Part shown: positions 1 through 8,883 of the stretch, piece by piece
How the letters are laid out: the number at the start of each line of letters is the position of its first letter
Position numbering within the stretch: position 1 is the stretch's first letter
Source: Streptomyces montanisoli
GTDB taxonomy: Bacteria; Actinomycetota; Actinomycetes; Streptomycetales; Streptomycetaceae
DNA: 53,274 nt
NCBI RefSeq assembly: GCF_017813245.1
Contig: NZ_JAGIQL010000033.1
Coordinates: forward strand, 1 to 53,274
Direction of reading: 5' to 3'
Translations under genes and position numbers: made by a program
The notes under the pieces: generated by a model
What the model saw: the letters and a program-made list of their open reading frames with translations, nothing else
Told to the model about the DNA's origin: nothing
The model's database searches: none

Positions 1-186
1 CGGAGCGCCCGCCGGGCCGGGGCCCATGCGACGGGGCTGAGGGGCCGCGAGCGCGGTCCCGGGTGAGCGGCCGGCCGGCGACACACCGCGTGCGCCGCCG
101 GGCCGGACACGAGGGCCGGGCGGGCCCACAATGTCCCCGATGCCTTGACCGTGCAGACCGACGACCGCAGACGGAAGGAACCGGAC
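1..186. other. left edge, no supported gene
   Basis: A short plus-strand frame is open from the edge and stops at 38-40, reading as a Gly/Pro-rich tail ending MRRG. It could be the C-terminus of a gene outside the window, but 12 residues cannot be assigned. The rest is GC-rich sequence with no clear promoter, apart from the ribosome binding site of the next gene (GGAAGGA near 174-180). Confidence 0.3.
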
Positions 187-981
187 TTGCGTATCGACCT
201 CGCAGGAAAGACCGCTCTCGTGACCGGCTCCACCCGGGGGATCGGCGCCGCCATCGCGAAGGGCCTGGCCAGGGCCGGCGCCCGGGTCGCAGTGAACGGC
301 CGCACCGACGAATCCGTGGACAAGGCGCTCGACCAGCTGCGCGACGGCTCGCCCGGCGGCGACTTCGTCGGAGTTCCGGGCGACGTGTCGACGGACGAGG
401 GCGCGCGCGCCGTGCTCGAAGCGCTGCCGCGCACCGACATCCTCTGCAACAACCTCGGCATCTTCGGGGCGCTGCCGGCGCTGGAGATCACCGACGACGA
501 GTGGCGGCGCTACTTCGAGGTCAACGTGCTGGCCGCCGTCCGGCTCACCCGCGCCTACCTGCCCGGCATGACCGACCGCGGCTTCGGCCGGGTGCAGTAC
601 ATCGCCAGCGACTCCGCGATCGCCGTGCCCGCCGAGATGATCCACTACGGCGTCACGAAGACCTCGCTCCTCGCCGTCGCCAGGGGGTTCGCCAAGACGG
701 CGGCGGGCACCGGCGTCACGGTGAACTCCGTACTGGCCGGGCCCACCCACACCGGCGGCGTCGAGGAGTTCGTCTACCAGATGGTCGACAGCGAACTGCC
801 GTGGGAGGAGGCGCAGCGGGTCTTCATGCGGGAGCACCGGCCCCAGTCGCTGCTCCAGCGCCTGATCGAGCCGGAGGAGATCGCCAACATGGTCGTCTAC
901 CTCAGCTCGCCGCTCGCGTCCGCCACCACGGGCGCGGCGGTGCGGGTGGACGGCGGCTACATCGACTCCATCGTGCCCTGA
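187..981 (+). CDS. SDR family NAD(P)-dependent oxidoreductase
   Basis: A classical short-chain dehydrogenase/reductase of 264 residues, cytosolic, substrate unknown. The Rossmann motif TGSTRGIG is at residues 13-20, NNLG (usually NNAG) at 88-91, and the catalytic triad is Ser141, Tyr154 and Lys158 (YGVTK). The C-terminal GAAVRVDGGY is typical of 3-oxoacyl-ACP-reductase-like SDRs. I chose TTG at 187 because GGAAGGA lies 6-7 nt upstream. An in-frame TTG at 145 has no ribosome binding site and would add only a charged, non-conserved leader. The gene converges on the LacI regulator to its right. It may be unrelated to the sugar locus, or a sugar dehydrogenase; the sequence does not decide. Confidence 0.88.
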   Translation: MRIDLAGKTALVTGSTRGIGAAIAKGLARAGARVAVNGRTDESVDKALDQLRDGSPGGDFVGVPGDVSTDEGARAVLEALPRTDILCNNLGIFGALPALEITDDEWRRYFEVNVLAAVRLTRAYLPGMTDRGFGRVQYIASDSAIAVPAEMIHYGVTKTSLLAVARGFAKTAAGTGVTVNSVLAGPTHTGGVEEFVYQMVDSELPWEEAQRVFMREHRPQSLLQRLIEPEEIANMVVYLSSPLASATTGAAVRVDGGYIDSIVP

Positions 982-1005
982 CCCGCGGGCGCGGCCACGC
1001 CTGGC

Positions 1006-2040
1006 TCAGTCGAGGCGGCGCGTCGAGCTGCGGACGACGAGCTCGGGCTGGAGCACCACCGCGCGGTGCGAGTGGTGCTCCGCCTCCAGGCCCGTCTCCT
1101 CCATCAGCATCTCGGCCGCCGTGCGTCCCATGCGCTCTGCGGGCTGACGCACCGACGTCAGCGGTACGACGGCGGCCGCGGCGAACTCGATGTCGTCGTA
1201 GCCGATGATCGACACGTCTCCCGGCACGTCGACGCCCGCGCCGTACATCGCCTGGAGCACACCGAGCGCCAGCAGGTCGTTGGCGCAGAAGACGGCGGTG
1301 GGCCGCTCCGGCAGGCCGAGCAGGCGCGCGCCCGCGTCGATGCCCGACGCGACGTCCAGTCGCGCCGCCTCGACCTGGCGCAGCGCGTCGTCGGGCAGCC
1401 CCCCCTCGCGCAGCGCAGCCAGCGCGCCGGTGCGCCGGTCCCTGCACTGCGCCAGCTGCTTCGGCCCGCTGATGTACGTGACCGAGCGGTGCCCCGCCGC
1501 CAGCAGGTGCCGCACGGCGAGCGTGCCCCCCGCCACGTCGTCCACGGACACCGAGCAGCCGAGCGCCTGCGACACGGCGCGGTCAACGTGCACATACGGG
1601 ATCTGCCTGCGGGCGAAGTCCCGCATGTTGCGGCCAGTCTCGTCGGCGGGCGTCACGAGCACGCCCCGCACACGCTGCTCCGCGAAGAGCGAGAGGTACT
1701 CGGCCTCCTCGGCGGAGCTGCTCGCGCTGTTGCAGAGCATCACCCCGAGCCCGGCCTCCCTGGCCGCGCGCTCGGCGCCCTTGGCGACCGCCACGAAGAA
1801 CGGGTTGGCCATGTCCAGTACGAGTATCGCCAGGATGCGGCTCGTGCCGACCCGGAGCTGCCGCGCGGTCTCGCTGCGCACGAAGCCCAGCTCGTCGATG
1901 ACCGCTCGTACCCGCACCCGGGTGCGCTCCGCGACCTTGTCGGGGCGGTTGAGCACGTTCGAGACGGTGCCGACGGAGACACCGGCGAGCCGGGCCACGT
2001 CCTTGATCCCCACCGTCTGTGCCACTTCGCCCGCCCTCAT
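1006..2040 (-). CDS. LacI family transcriptional regulator (rhamnose locus, copy 1)
   Basis: A 344-residue LacI/GalR repressor. The N-terminal helix-turn-helix reads IKDVARLAGVSVGTVSNVLN, followed by the hinge helix and a periplasmic-binding-protein-like effector domain (LAILVLDMANPFF, then CANDLLALGVLQ and GYDDIEFA). The start at 2040 puts the DNA-binding domain at the N-terminus and has GACGAGGCGA just upstream; an earlier in-frame start at 2103 would add 21 poorly structured residues. It lies downstream of rhaI on the same strand (147 nt gap), so it is probably transcribed with it. It is a close paralogue of the LacI protein at 10308-11342: same length, same recognition helix, very similar effector domain. 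Likely role: sugar-responsive repression of the divergent rha promoters. Confidence 0.93.
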   Translation of the reverse strand: MRAGEVAQTVGIKDVARLAGVSVGTVSNVLNRPDKVAERTRVRVRAVIDELGFVRSETARQLRVGTSRILAILVLDMANPFFVAVAKGAERAAREAGLGVMLCNSASSSAEEAEYLSLFAEQRVRGVLVTPADETGRNMRDFARRQIPYVHVDRAVSQALGCSVSVDDVAGGTLAVRHLLAAGHRSVTYISGPKQLAQCRDRRTGALAALREGGLPDDALRQVEAARLDVASGIDAGARLLGLPERPTAVFCANDLLALGVLQAMYGAGVDVPGDVSIIGYDDIEFAAAAVVPLTSVRQPAERMGRTAAEMLMEETGLEAEHHSHRAVVLQPELVVRSSTRRLD

Positions 2041-2127
2041 TCGCCTCGTCCCGGGGCCCGCGTGCCGCCGAGGATCTGGCGCCGGACCCGGGCCCACCAT
2101 CATATGCGCGACCTCCCGAGGGACGGC

Positions 2128-2160
2128 GCGGCGGCCGGTGCCGGGGGCAGTGCCCGCCGC
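2128..2160 (-). terminator. GC-rich hairpin between rhaI and lacI copy 1
   Basis: GCGGCGG at 2128-2134 can pair with CCGCCGC at 2154-2160 around a 19-nt loop that itself contains GGGCA/TGCCC. It sits between two co-directional genes and could be a weak terminator, a processing site or an mRNA-stabilising stem. There is no U-tract. Confidence 0.3.
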
Positions 2161-2187
2161 CGGCCCGCCGAACGCGTACCCGGACTG

Positions 2188-3357
2188 TCAGGCGCCCCAG
2201 CCCGCCTGGGTGCCGCCGACGCGGTCGGCCACGATCTTCTGCCCGTAACCGGAGGAGCGGTAGGCGGCGACCGGGTCGGCGTCGGCGCCCAGTTCGTCAC
2301 GGACCTCCGCCACGAGCGGGCGCACGTCCGTGTTGTACGCGTCCATCAGCACCGCGTTCGCGCCCAGCACGTCACCCTCCCGCTGCGCCTTCGCGAGCGC
2401 GTCCCCGTCCACCAGCAGGGCCTTCGCCGTGGCCTCCTGAACGTTCATCACGGAACGGATGATCGCGGGGATCTTCTCCTCGATGTTGTGGCACTGGTCG
2501 AGCATGAACGCGATGCCGGCGTCGAGGCCGCCGCCGTGCACCACCTCGTACATGATCCGGAACAGCTGGAACGGATCGGCGGCGCCGACCATCAGGTCGT
2601 CGTCGGCGTAGAAGCGCGAGTTGAAGTCGAAGCCGCCGAGCTTCCCCTCCCGCAGCAGCATCGCCACGATGAACTCGATGTTCGTGCCCGGCGCGTGGTG
2701 GCCGGTGTCGACGACGACCTGCGCCTTCGGGCCGAGCTTGAGGCAGTGCGCGTACGCCGTGCCCCAGTCCGGCACGTCCGTCGTGTAGAAGGCCGGCTCG
2801 AACAGCTTGTACTCGAGCAGCATCCGCTGGTCGTCGCCGAGCCGCTCGTAGACGGCGGAAAGGGCCTCGGCCAGCCGTCCCTGGCGCGCGGAGATGTCGT
2901 CCTGGCCCGGGTAGTTGGTGCCGTCGGAGAACCACAGCTTGAGGTCGCGCGAGCCGGTGGCGTCCATGATGTCGACGCACTCGAGCAGGTGGCCGAGCGC
3001 CTTGCGGCGCACGGCCGCGTCGGGGTGCGTCACCGAGCCCAGCTTGTAGTCGTCGTCCTGGAAGACGTTGGAGTTGATGGCGCCGAGCCGCAGCCCGAGG
3101 TCGCCCGCGTAGGCGGCGAGCGTCGCATAGTCGTCGACGCGGTCCCACGGGATGTGCAGCGCCACGGTGGGCGCCACACCCGTGTGGGCGTGGACCCGGG
3201 CGGCGTCGGCCAGTTTCTCCTCGGGCGACCTCGGCACGCCCGGCTGGGCGAAGACCTTGAAGCGTGTCCCCGAATTGCCGAACGCCCACGAGGGCAACTC
3301 GATGGCCTGGGACTTCAGCGCGGCCTTCGCCGCGGACACAGCGGACTGACCTGACAT
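2188..3357 (-). CDS. rhaI: L-rhamnose isomerase (RhaI, actinobacterial subtype)
   Basis: Converts L-rhamnose to L-rhamnulose, the first committed step of phosphorylative rhamnose catabolism. It has 389 residues and resembles the Pseudomonas stutzeri type (TIM-barrel, two metals) rather than E. coli RhaA. Expected metal ligands are visible: Glu182 (EYKLFEP), Asp217 and His220 (VDTGHH), Asp252 and Asp254 (YADDDL). The structural-metal histidine, His281 in the P. stutzeri numbering I remember, is Asp244 here (GGFDFN where GGFHFN is usual). Start at 3357 was chosen because the conserved protein begins MSGQSAV there; an upstream in-frame start at 3405 adds Arg/Gly/Pro-rich sequence. It is divergent from the ABC transporter operon and has its own promoter and operator at 3430-3480. 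Confidence 0.93.
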   Translation of the reverse strand: MSGQSAVSAAKAALKSQAIELPSWAFGNSGTRFKVFAQPGVPRSPEEKLADAARVHAHTGVAPTVALHIPWDRVDDYATLAAYAGDLGLRLGAINSNVFQDDDYKLGSVTHPDAAVRRKALGHLLECVDIMDATGSRDLKLWFSDGTNYPGQDDISARQGRLAEALSAVYERLGDDQRMLLEYKLFEPAFYTTDVPDWGTAYAHCLKLGPKAQVVVDTGHHAPGTNIEFIVAMLLREGKLGGFDFNSRFYADDDLMVGAADPFQLFRIMYEVVHGGGLDAGIAFMLDQCHNIEEKIPAIIRSVMNVQEATAKALLVDGDALAKAQREGDVLGANAVLMDAYNTDVRPLVAEVRDELGADADPVAAYRSSGYGQKIVADRVGGTQAGWGA

Positions 3358-3429
3358 CTCTCGGAGCTCCCGTGGTGGGGACCCGCCGCGCGGGCCGGCC
3401 GGCAACGCAGCCTTGATCGAACAATAGGC

Positions 3430-3441
3430 TGAATCGTTTCA
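3430..3441. promoter_or_regulatory. LacI-type operator, rhaI side
   Basis: TGAATCGTTTCA is a 12-bp palindrome with one mismatched pair, close to TGAAACGTTTCA with the central CpG typical of LacI-family sites. It covers about +5 to +16 relative to the start expected from the minus-strand promoter at 3452-3480, the position for repression by blocking initiation or escape. Confidence 0.72.
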
Positions 3442-3451
3442 TTGCCAGGTC

Positions 3452-3480
3452 AACGTAGAGGACACCCCTTGGGGAGTCAA
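3452..3480 (-). promoter_or_regulatory. rhaI promoter
   Basis: On the minus strand TTGACT (3480-3475) is separated by 17 bp from TACGTT (3457-3452), a good match to the Streptomyces housekeeping consensus. Expected transcription start is near 3445. The spacer holds a CCCCAAGGGG near-palindrome, part of a broader imperfect dyad at 3461-3478. Confidence 0.68.
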
Positions 3481-3555
3481 GGCTCTTGCCGTACTGTGCC
3501 GTTCGCGTCGGATCGGTCCACATCCGGGCGAGCCGGAAAATGTCGAGCAGACCCG

Positions 3556-3585
3556 TTGACTCCATCGGCCGAGGGCGTCTAGCTT
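3556..3585 (+). promoter_or_regulatory. rha transporter operon promoter
   Basis: TTGACT (3556-3561), 18 bp spacer, TAGCTT (3580-3585). Expected start near 3592, just ahead of the operator at 3600-3611 and 57 nt before the ATPase start codon. Confidence 0.65.
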
Positions 3586-3599
3586 CCAGGACATCCTTT

Positions 3600-3611
3600 T
3601 GAAACCTTTCA
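3600..3611. promoter_or_regulatory. LacI-type operator, transporter side
   Basis: TGAAACCTTTCA pairs in five of six positions, only the central C/C failing. It shares the TGAA-TTTCA arms with the site at 3430-3441 and covers about +9 to +20 of the transporter promoter. Confidence 0.72.
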
Positions 3612-3648
3612 CGATGTGCCAAGAGTGAGCCACGCCGAGGAGCCTTCG

Positions 3649-5165
<1,517 letters not shown>

Positions 5166-5169
<4 letters not shown>

Positions 5170-6215
5170 CCACCCTGACCGACAAGCCCACCGCGGCGAC
5201 GGGCGAGCCCGGCTCGGCGCGCTCCCTCGTCGACACCGTCTTCCGCGCCAGGGAGATCAGCATCGCGGGCGCGCTCGTCCTGCTGATCCTGTGCACCTGG
5301 ATCGCCAACCCCCGCTTCCTCGACAGCCAGGGCGTCAAGGACCTGCTCCTGAACGCGTCCATCCTGGTGCTGCTCGCGATCGGGCAGTCCGTCGTCGTCG
5401 TGACCCGCAACATCGACCTGTCCGTCGGCTCCGTGACGGGCCTGTCGGCCTTCGCCTGCGGCAAGTTCGTCGCCGACACCGAGCACGGCGTGCTGATCAC
5501 CCTGCTGCTCGGCGTGGCGATCGGACTCGCCTGCGGCCTGGTCAGCGGAGCGCTCGTCAGCTTCGGCAGGGTGCCCGCGCTCGTGGTCACCCTGGGCATG
5601 CTCTACATCATCCAGGGCCTCGACTACTGGTGGGCGAGCGGCGACCAGATCAACGCGGCGCAGGTGCCCGAGGCGATCCTGCACCTCGGCAGCGGCAGCG
5701 TCCTCGGCGTGCCGTACCTGCCGCTCATCGCCGTGGTCCTGCTCGCGCTCACCACGTACTTCCTGCGCGGCTACCGCTCGGGCCGCGAGCTGTACGCGAT
5801 CGGCTCCAACCCCGAGGCGGCCAGGCTCGCCGGCACCCCGATGCGCCGCCGCGTCCTCGGCGCCTACCTGTTCTCCGGGGCCGTCGCCGGATTCGCCGGC
5901 GCCCTCTGGCTCGCCCGGTTCGGCACGGTCGTCGCGGACAACGCACACGGCTACGAGCTGACCGTCGTGAGCGCCGTCGTCGTGGGCGGTGTCGCCATCA
6001 CCGGCGGCACCGGCACCGCGTGGGGCGCGGCGCTCGGCGCCCTGCTGGTGACCACCATCGGCAGCGCCCTGGTGGTGCTGAAGGTCAGCTCGTTCTGGCA
6101 GGGCGCCATCACCGGCGCGCTGCTGCTCGCGGCCATCAGCGCCGACCGGATCGTCAACCTGCGGATGACAGCCGCACTGAGGAAGAGGAGCGCCCGCCAT
6201 GGCCATGGCGCCTGA
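5166..6215 (+). CDS. rhaP: sugar ABC transporter permease (first)
   Basis: A 349-residue polytopic membrane protein of the BPD_transp_2 (CUT2) family. Alternating hydrophobic helices start near residue 35, and the conserved family signature DLSVGS follows RNI at about residues 80-85. [11 protein letters not shown] in the second half is the cytoplasmic loop expected to contact the ATPase, and [11 protein letters not shown] is another family motif. It forms the membrane pore with the second permease. It overlaps rhaT by 4 nt and the next permease by 17 nt, so the three are coupled. P versus Q naming follows the Rhizobium order and is a convention only. Confidence 0.92.
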
Positions 6216-7269
6216 CACCCGCAGCCCCGCGCCCGGCGCGGCCGGGAAGGCGGAGCCCCCGCTCACGGCCGGCCTGCGCGCGAAGTCCCTCGCCCTGCGC
6301 TGGGACACGGCGGTCGTCGCCCTGCTGATCGCGGTCTTCCTCGTCGGCCTCGGCACCACGGACGGCTTCAGCGGCGGCGGCAACCTCGCCTTCGCGTTCA
6401 ACGACATATCCGAGGTCGCCCTGATCGCGCTGCCCATGACCCTGCTGGTCGTGGCGGGCGAGATCGACCTCTCCGTCGGCTCCATGCTCGGCTTCAGCAG
6501 CGCCCTCGCCGGCGCCCTGTGGAACGCCGGCTGGGCCTTCGAGACGATCGTGCCGATCGTCCTCGTCGTCGGGATACTCGGCGGCCTGCTCAACGGCTGG
6601 CTCGTCACCCGCGTGGGACTGCCCTCGCTGGCGGTGACCATCGGCACCCTCGCCCTCTACCGCGGTCTCGCCTCCGTCGTGCTCGGCAGCGACGCCATCA
6701 CCGACTTCCCGTCGAAGTACGCCGCCTGGACGGCCAACACCACGACCCTCCCCGGCACGTTCCTGACCTATCCGATCGTGCTGTTCATCGTGCTCGCGAT
6801 CGTGACGGCGTTCGTCCTGCACTCCACCTCCTTCGGCCGCTCCCTGTTCGCGATCGGCGCCCAGGAGGACGCCGCGTTCTTCGCGGGCATCAGGGTCAAG
6901 CGGTACAAGCTGCTGCTCTTCGTGCTCACCGGCCTGCTCTCCGCCTTCGCCGGCATCGTCTTCACGCTGCGCTACGGAAGCGCGCGTGCGGACAACGGCA
7001 CCGGCTACGAACTGCTGGTCATCAGCGCGATCCTGCTCGGCGGCATCGACTTCGACGGCGGCAAGGGCACGCTCGCCGGGGCCGTCGCCGGCATCCTCCT
7101 CATCGGGGTCCTGCGCAACCTGCTCACGCTCAACGACGTGCCGGGCGAGGTGCAGACCGTCGTGACGGGCCTGCTCCTCGTCGCCTCCGTCCTCACCCCG
7201 CGGATCATCGGCGCCGTCACCGAACGGCGGCAACGGCGAGCGGCGTCCGCCGCTGCCGCCACCACCTGA
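6199..7269 (+). CDS. rhaQ: sugar ABC transporter permease (second)
   Basis: A 356-residue CUT2 permease partner. It has DLSVGSMLGFSSA in the first half, the ATPase-contact loop GAQEDAAFFAG and GGIDFDGGKGT near the C-terminus. ATG at 6199 has GAAGAGGAG 8 nt upstream, inside the end of the preceding gene; a second ATG two codons later is possible. Expected to pair with the first permease in the inner membrane. Confidence 0.92.
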   Translation: MAMAPDTRSPAPGAAGKAEPPLTAGLRAKSLALRWDTAVVALLIAVFLVGLGTTDGFSGGGNLAFAFNDISEVALIALPMTLLVVAGEIDLSVGSMLGFSSALAGALWNAGWAFETIVPIVLVVGILGGLLNGWLVTRVGLPSLAVTIGTLALYRGLASVVLGSDAITDFPSKYAAWTANTTTLPGTFLTYPIVLFIVLAIVTAFVLHSTSFGRSLFAIGAQEDAAFFAGIRVKRYKLLLFVLTGLLSAFAGIVFTLRYGSARADNGTGYELLVISAILLGGIDFDGGKGTLAGAVAGILLIGVLRNLLTLNDVPGEVQTVVTGLLLVASVLTPRIIGAVTERRQRRAASAAAATT

Positions 7270-7366
7270 AAACCCACCGCAACCCCGCCAGGGGCCGGCG
7301 CCGCCCGGCCGGCCCCGGCACGGCCCGCACACCCTCAGCAGCGACTTCCCGAAAGGCCACGACCCC

Positions 7367-8455
7367 ATGACGATCCGTACCGCCGCCCGCGGGCGCACAG
7401 CAGCCACAGCCGCCGCCGTCTGCGCCCTGGCCGTCGCGCTCACCGCCTGCTCCGGCACCACCAAGAACGACGCCAAGAACGACGCGGGCGGCGCCGCGGC
7501 GAGCTCCGCGAAGGCCGACCCGAACGCGCCGCTGAAGAAGAACCTCAAAATGGCGTTCCTGCCCAAGCAGATCAACAACCCCTACGAGAAGATCGTCGAC
7601 GACGCGGGCATCGCGGCGGCCAAGTCCTTCCACGGCACCGCCAAGGAGGTCGGCCCGTCCGACGCGAGCGCCTCCTCCCAGGTGTCGTACATCAACACGC
7701 TGATCCAGCAGCAGCAGGACGCGATCCTCGTCGCCGCCAACGACCCCAACGCGGTGTGCGGCCCCCTCAAGCAGGCCATGAAGCAGGGCATCAAGGTCGT
7801 CTCCTACGACTCCGACACCGCCAAGGACTGCCGCCAGATCTTCATCAACCAGGCGAGCTCCGAGGACATCGGACGCAGCCTCATCCAGCACATCGGCAAG
7901 CAGATCGGCTACAAGGGCAAGATCGCGATCCTCTCAGCGACGCAGAACGCGACCAACCAGAACACCTGGATCGACTTCATGAAGCAGGAGCTGAAGGACC
8001 CCAAGTACAAGAACATGAAGCTGGTCAAGGTGGCCTACGGCGACGACGACGACCAGAAGTCCTTCCAGCAGACCCAGGGCCTCCTCCAGGCGTACCCCGA
8101 CCTCAAGGGCATCATCTCGCCCACCACCGTCGGCATCGCCGCCGCGGCGCGCTACCTCGACGACTCCTCGTACAAGGGCAAGGTCGTGCTCAACGGCCTC
8201 GGCACGCCCAACCAGATGCGCAAGTACGTCAAGGACGGCACCGTCGAGCAGTTCTCGCTGTGGAACCCGGAGAACCTCGGCTACCTCGGCGCCTACGCCG
8301 CCGCCGCCCTGGCGTCCGGCCAGATCACCGGCGCCCAGGGCGACACGTTCAGCGCCGGCAAGCTCGGCAAGTTCACCGTCGGCAAGGACGGCGAGGTCAT
8401 CCTCGGCAAGCCGACCGTCTTCGACAAGACCAACATCGACCAGTTCCACTTCTGA
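7367..8455 (+). CDS. rhaS: rhamnose ABC transporter substrate-binding lipoprotein
   Basis: A 362-residue periplasmic-binding protein of the ribose/galactose cluster. The N-terminal segment (residues 1-28) ends in the lipobox LTAC with Cys28, so it should be lipid-anchored outside the membrane. A Lys/Asp/Ala-rich linker follows, then KMAFLPKQINNPY, the typical RhaS start of the sugar-binding fold. The YDSDT segment and the hinge around VVLNGLGTPNQM fit the family. It sits 97 nt after the permeases and 17 nt before the mutarotase. The ligand is inferred as L-rhamnose from neighbours; the binding pocket alone does not prove it. Confidence 0.9.
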   Translation: MTIRTAARGRTAATAAAVCALAVALTACSGTTKNDAKNDAGGAAASSAKADPNAPLKKNLKMAFLPKQINNPYEKIVDDAGIAAAKSFHGTAKEVGPSDASASSQVSYINTLIQQQQDAILVAANDPNAVCGPLKQAMKQGIKVVSYDSDTAKDCRQIFINQASSEDIGRSLIQHIGKQIGYKGKIAILSATQNATNQNTWIDFMKQELKDPKYKNMKLVKVAYGDDDDQKSFQQTQGLLQAYPDLKGIISPTTVGIAAAARYLDDSSYKGKVVLNGLGTPNQMRKYVKDGTVEQFSLWNPENLGYLGAYAAAALASGQITGAQGDTFSAGKLGKFTVGKDGEVILGKPTVFDKTNIDQFHF

Positions 8456-8472
8456 GCCGGGGGGACGGCACC

Positions 8473-8811
8473 GTGCAGCGCGTCTGCTTCCTGCTGAAGG
8501 TGCGCGAGGACAGGGCGGCGGAGTACCGCGAGCGCCACGCCGAGGTGTGGCCGGAGATGCTCCAGGCCCTGACCGCGTCCGGCTGGCACAATTACTCGCT
8601 GTTCCTGCGCGAGGACGGACTGCTCGTCGGATACCTCGAGACCGAGGACTTCGAGGCGGCCCGCGAGGCCATGGGCCGCACCGGGGTCAACGCACGCTGG
8701 CAGTCCGGCATGGCCCCGTTCTTCGAACCACCCGAAGGGCGGGCCGGCGGGACGGGGCCCGCGCCCGACGAGGCGATGGTCCCGCTCACCGAGATATTCC
8801 ACCTCGCCTGA
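8473..8811 (+). CDS. rhaM: L-rhamnose mutarotase
   Basis: A 112-residue ferredoxin-like protein of the RhaM/RhaU (DUF718) family, which interconverts alpha and beta anomers of L-rhamnose so that transport or the isomerase is not limited by spontaneous anomerisation. Visible family features are YRERHAEVWPEM with the conserved His, GWHNYSLF, and a C-terminal LTEIFHL. GTG at 8473 follows a G-run (GGGGGGAC) after the rhaS stop. It is slightly longer than usual because of a Gly/Pro insert before the last strand. Confidence 0.93.
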   Translation: MQRVCFLLKVREDRAAEYRERHAEVWPEMLQALTASGWHNYSLFLREDGLLVGYLETEDFEAAREAMGRTGVNARWQSGMAPFFEPPEGRAGGTGPAPDEAMVPLTEIFHLA

Positions 8812-8883
8812 CGCACGGCGGCGTGTCACGTCCGAGGCGCGCGACACGCCGCCCACCGCCCGCACCCACCCGATGGAGGCGCC

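Noticed and set aside
145..186. Upstream TTG start for the first SDR gene
   Set aside because: No ribosome binding site and a non-conserved charged leader. The TTG at 187 has GGAAGGA at the right distance.
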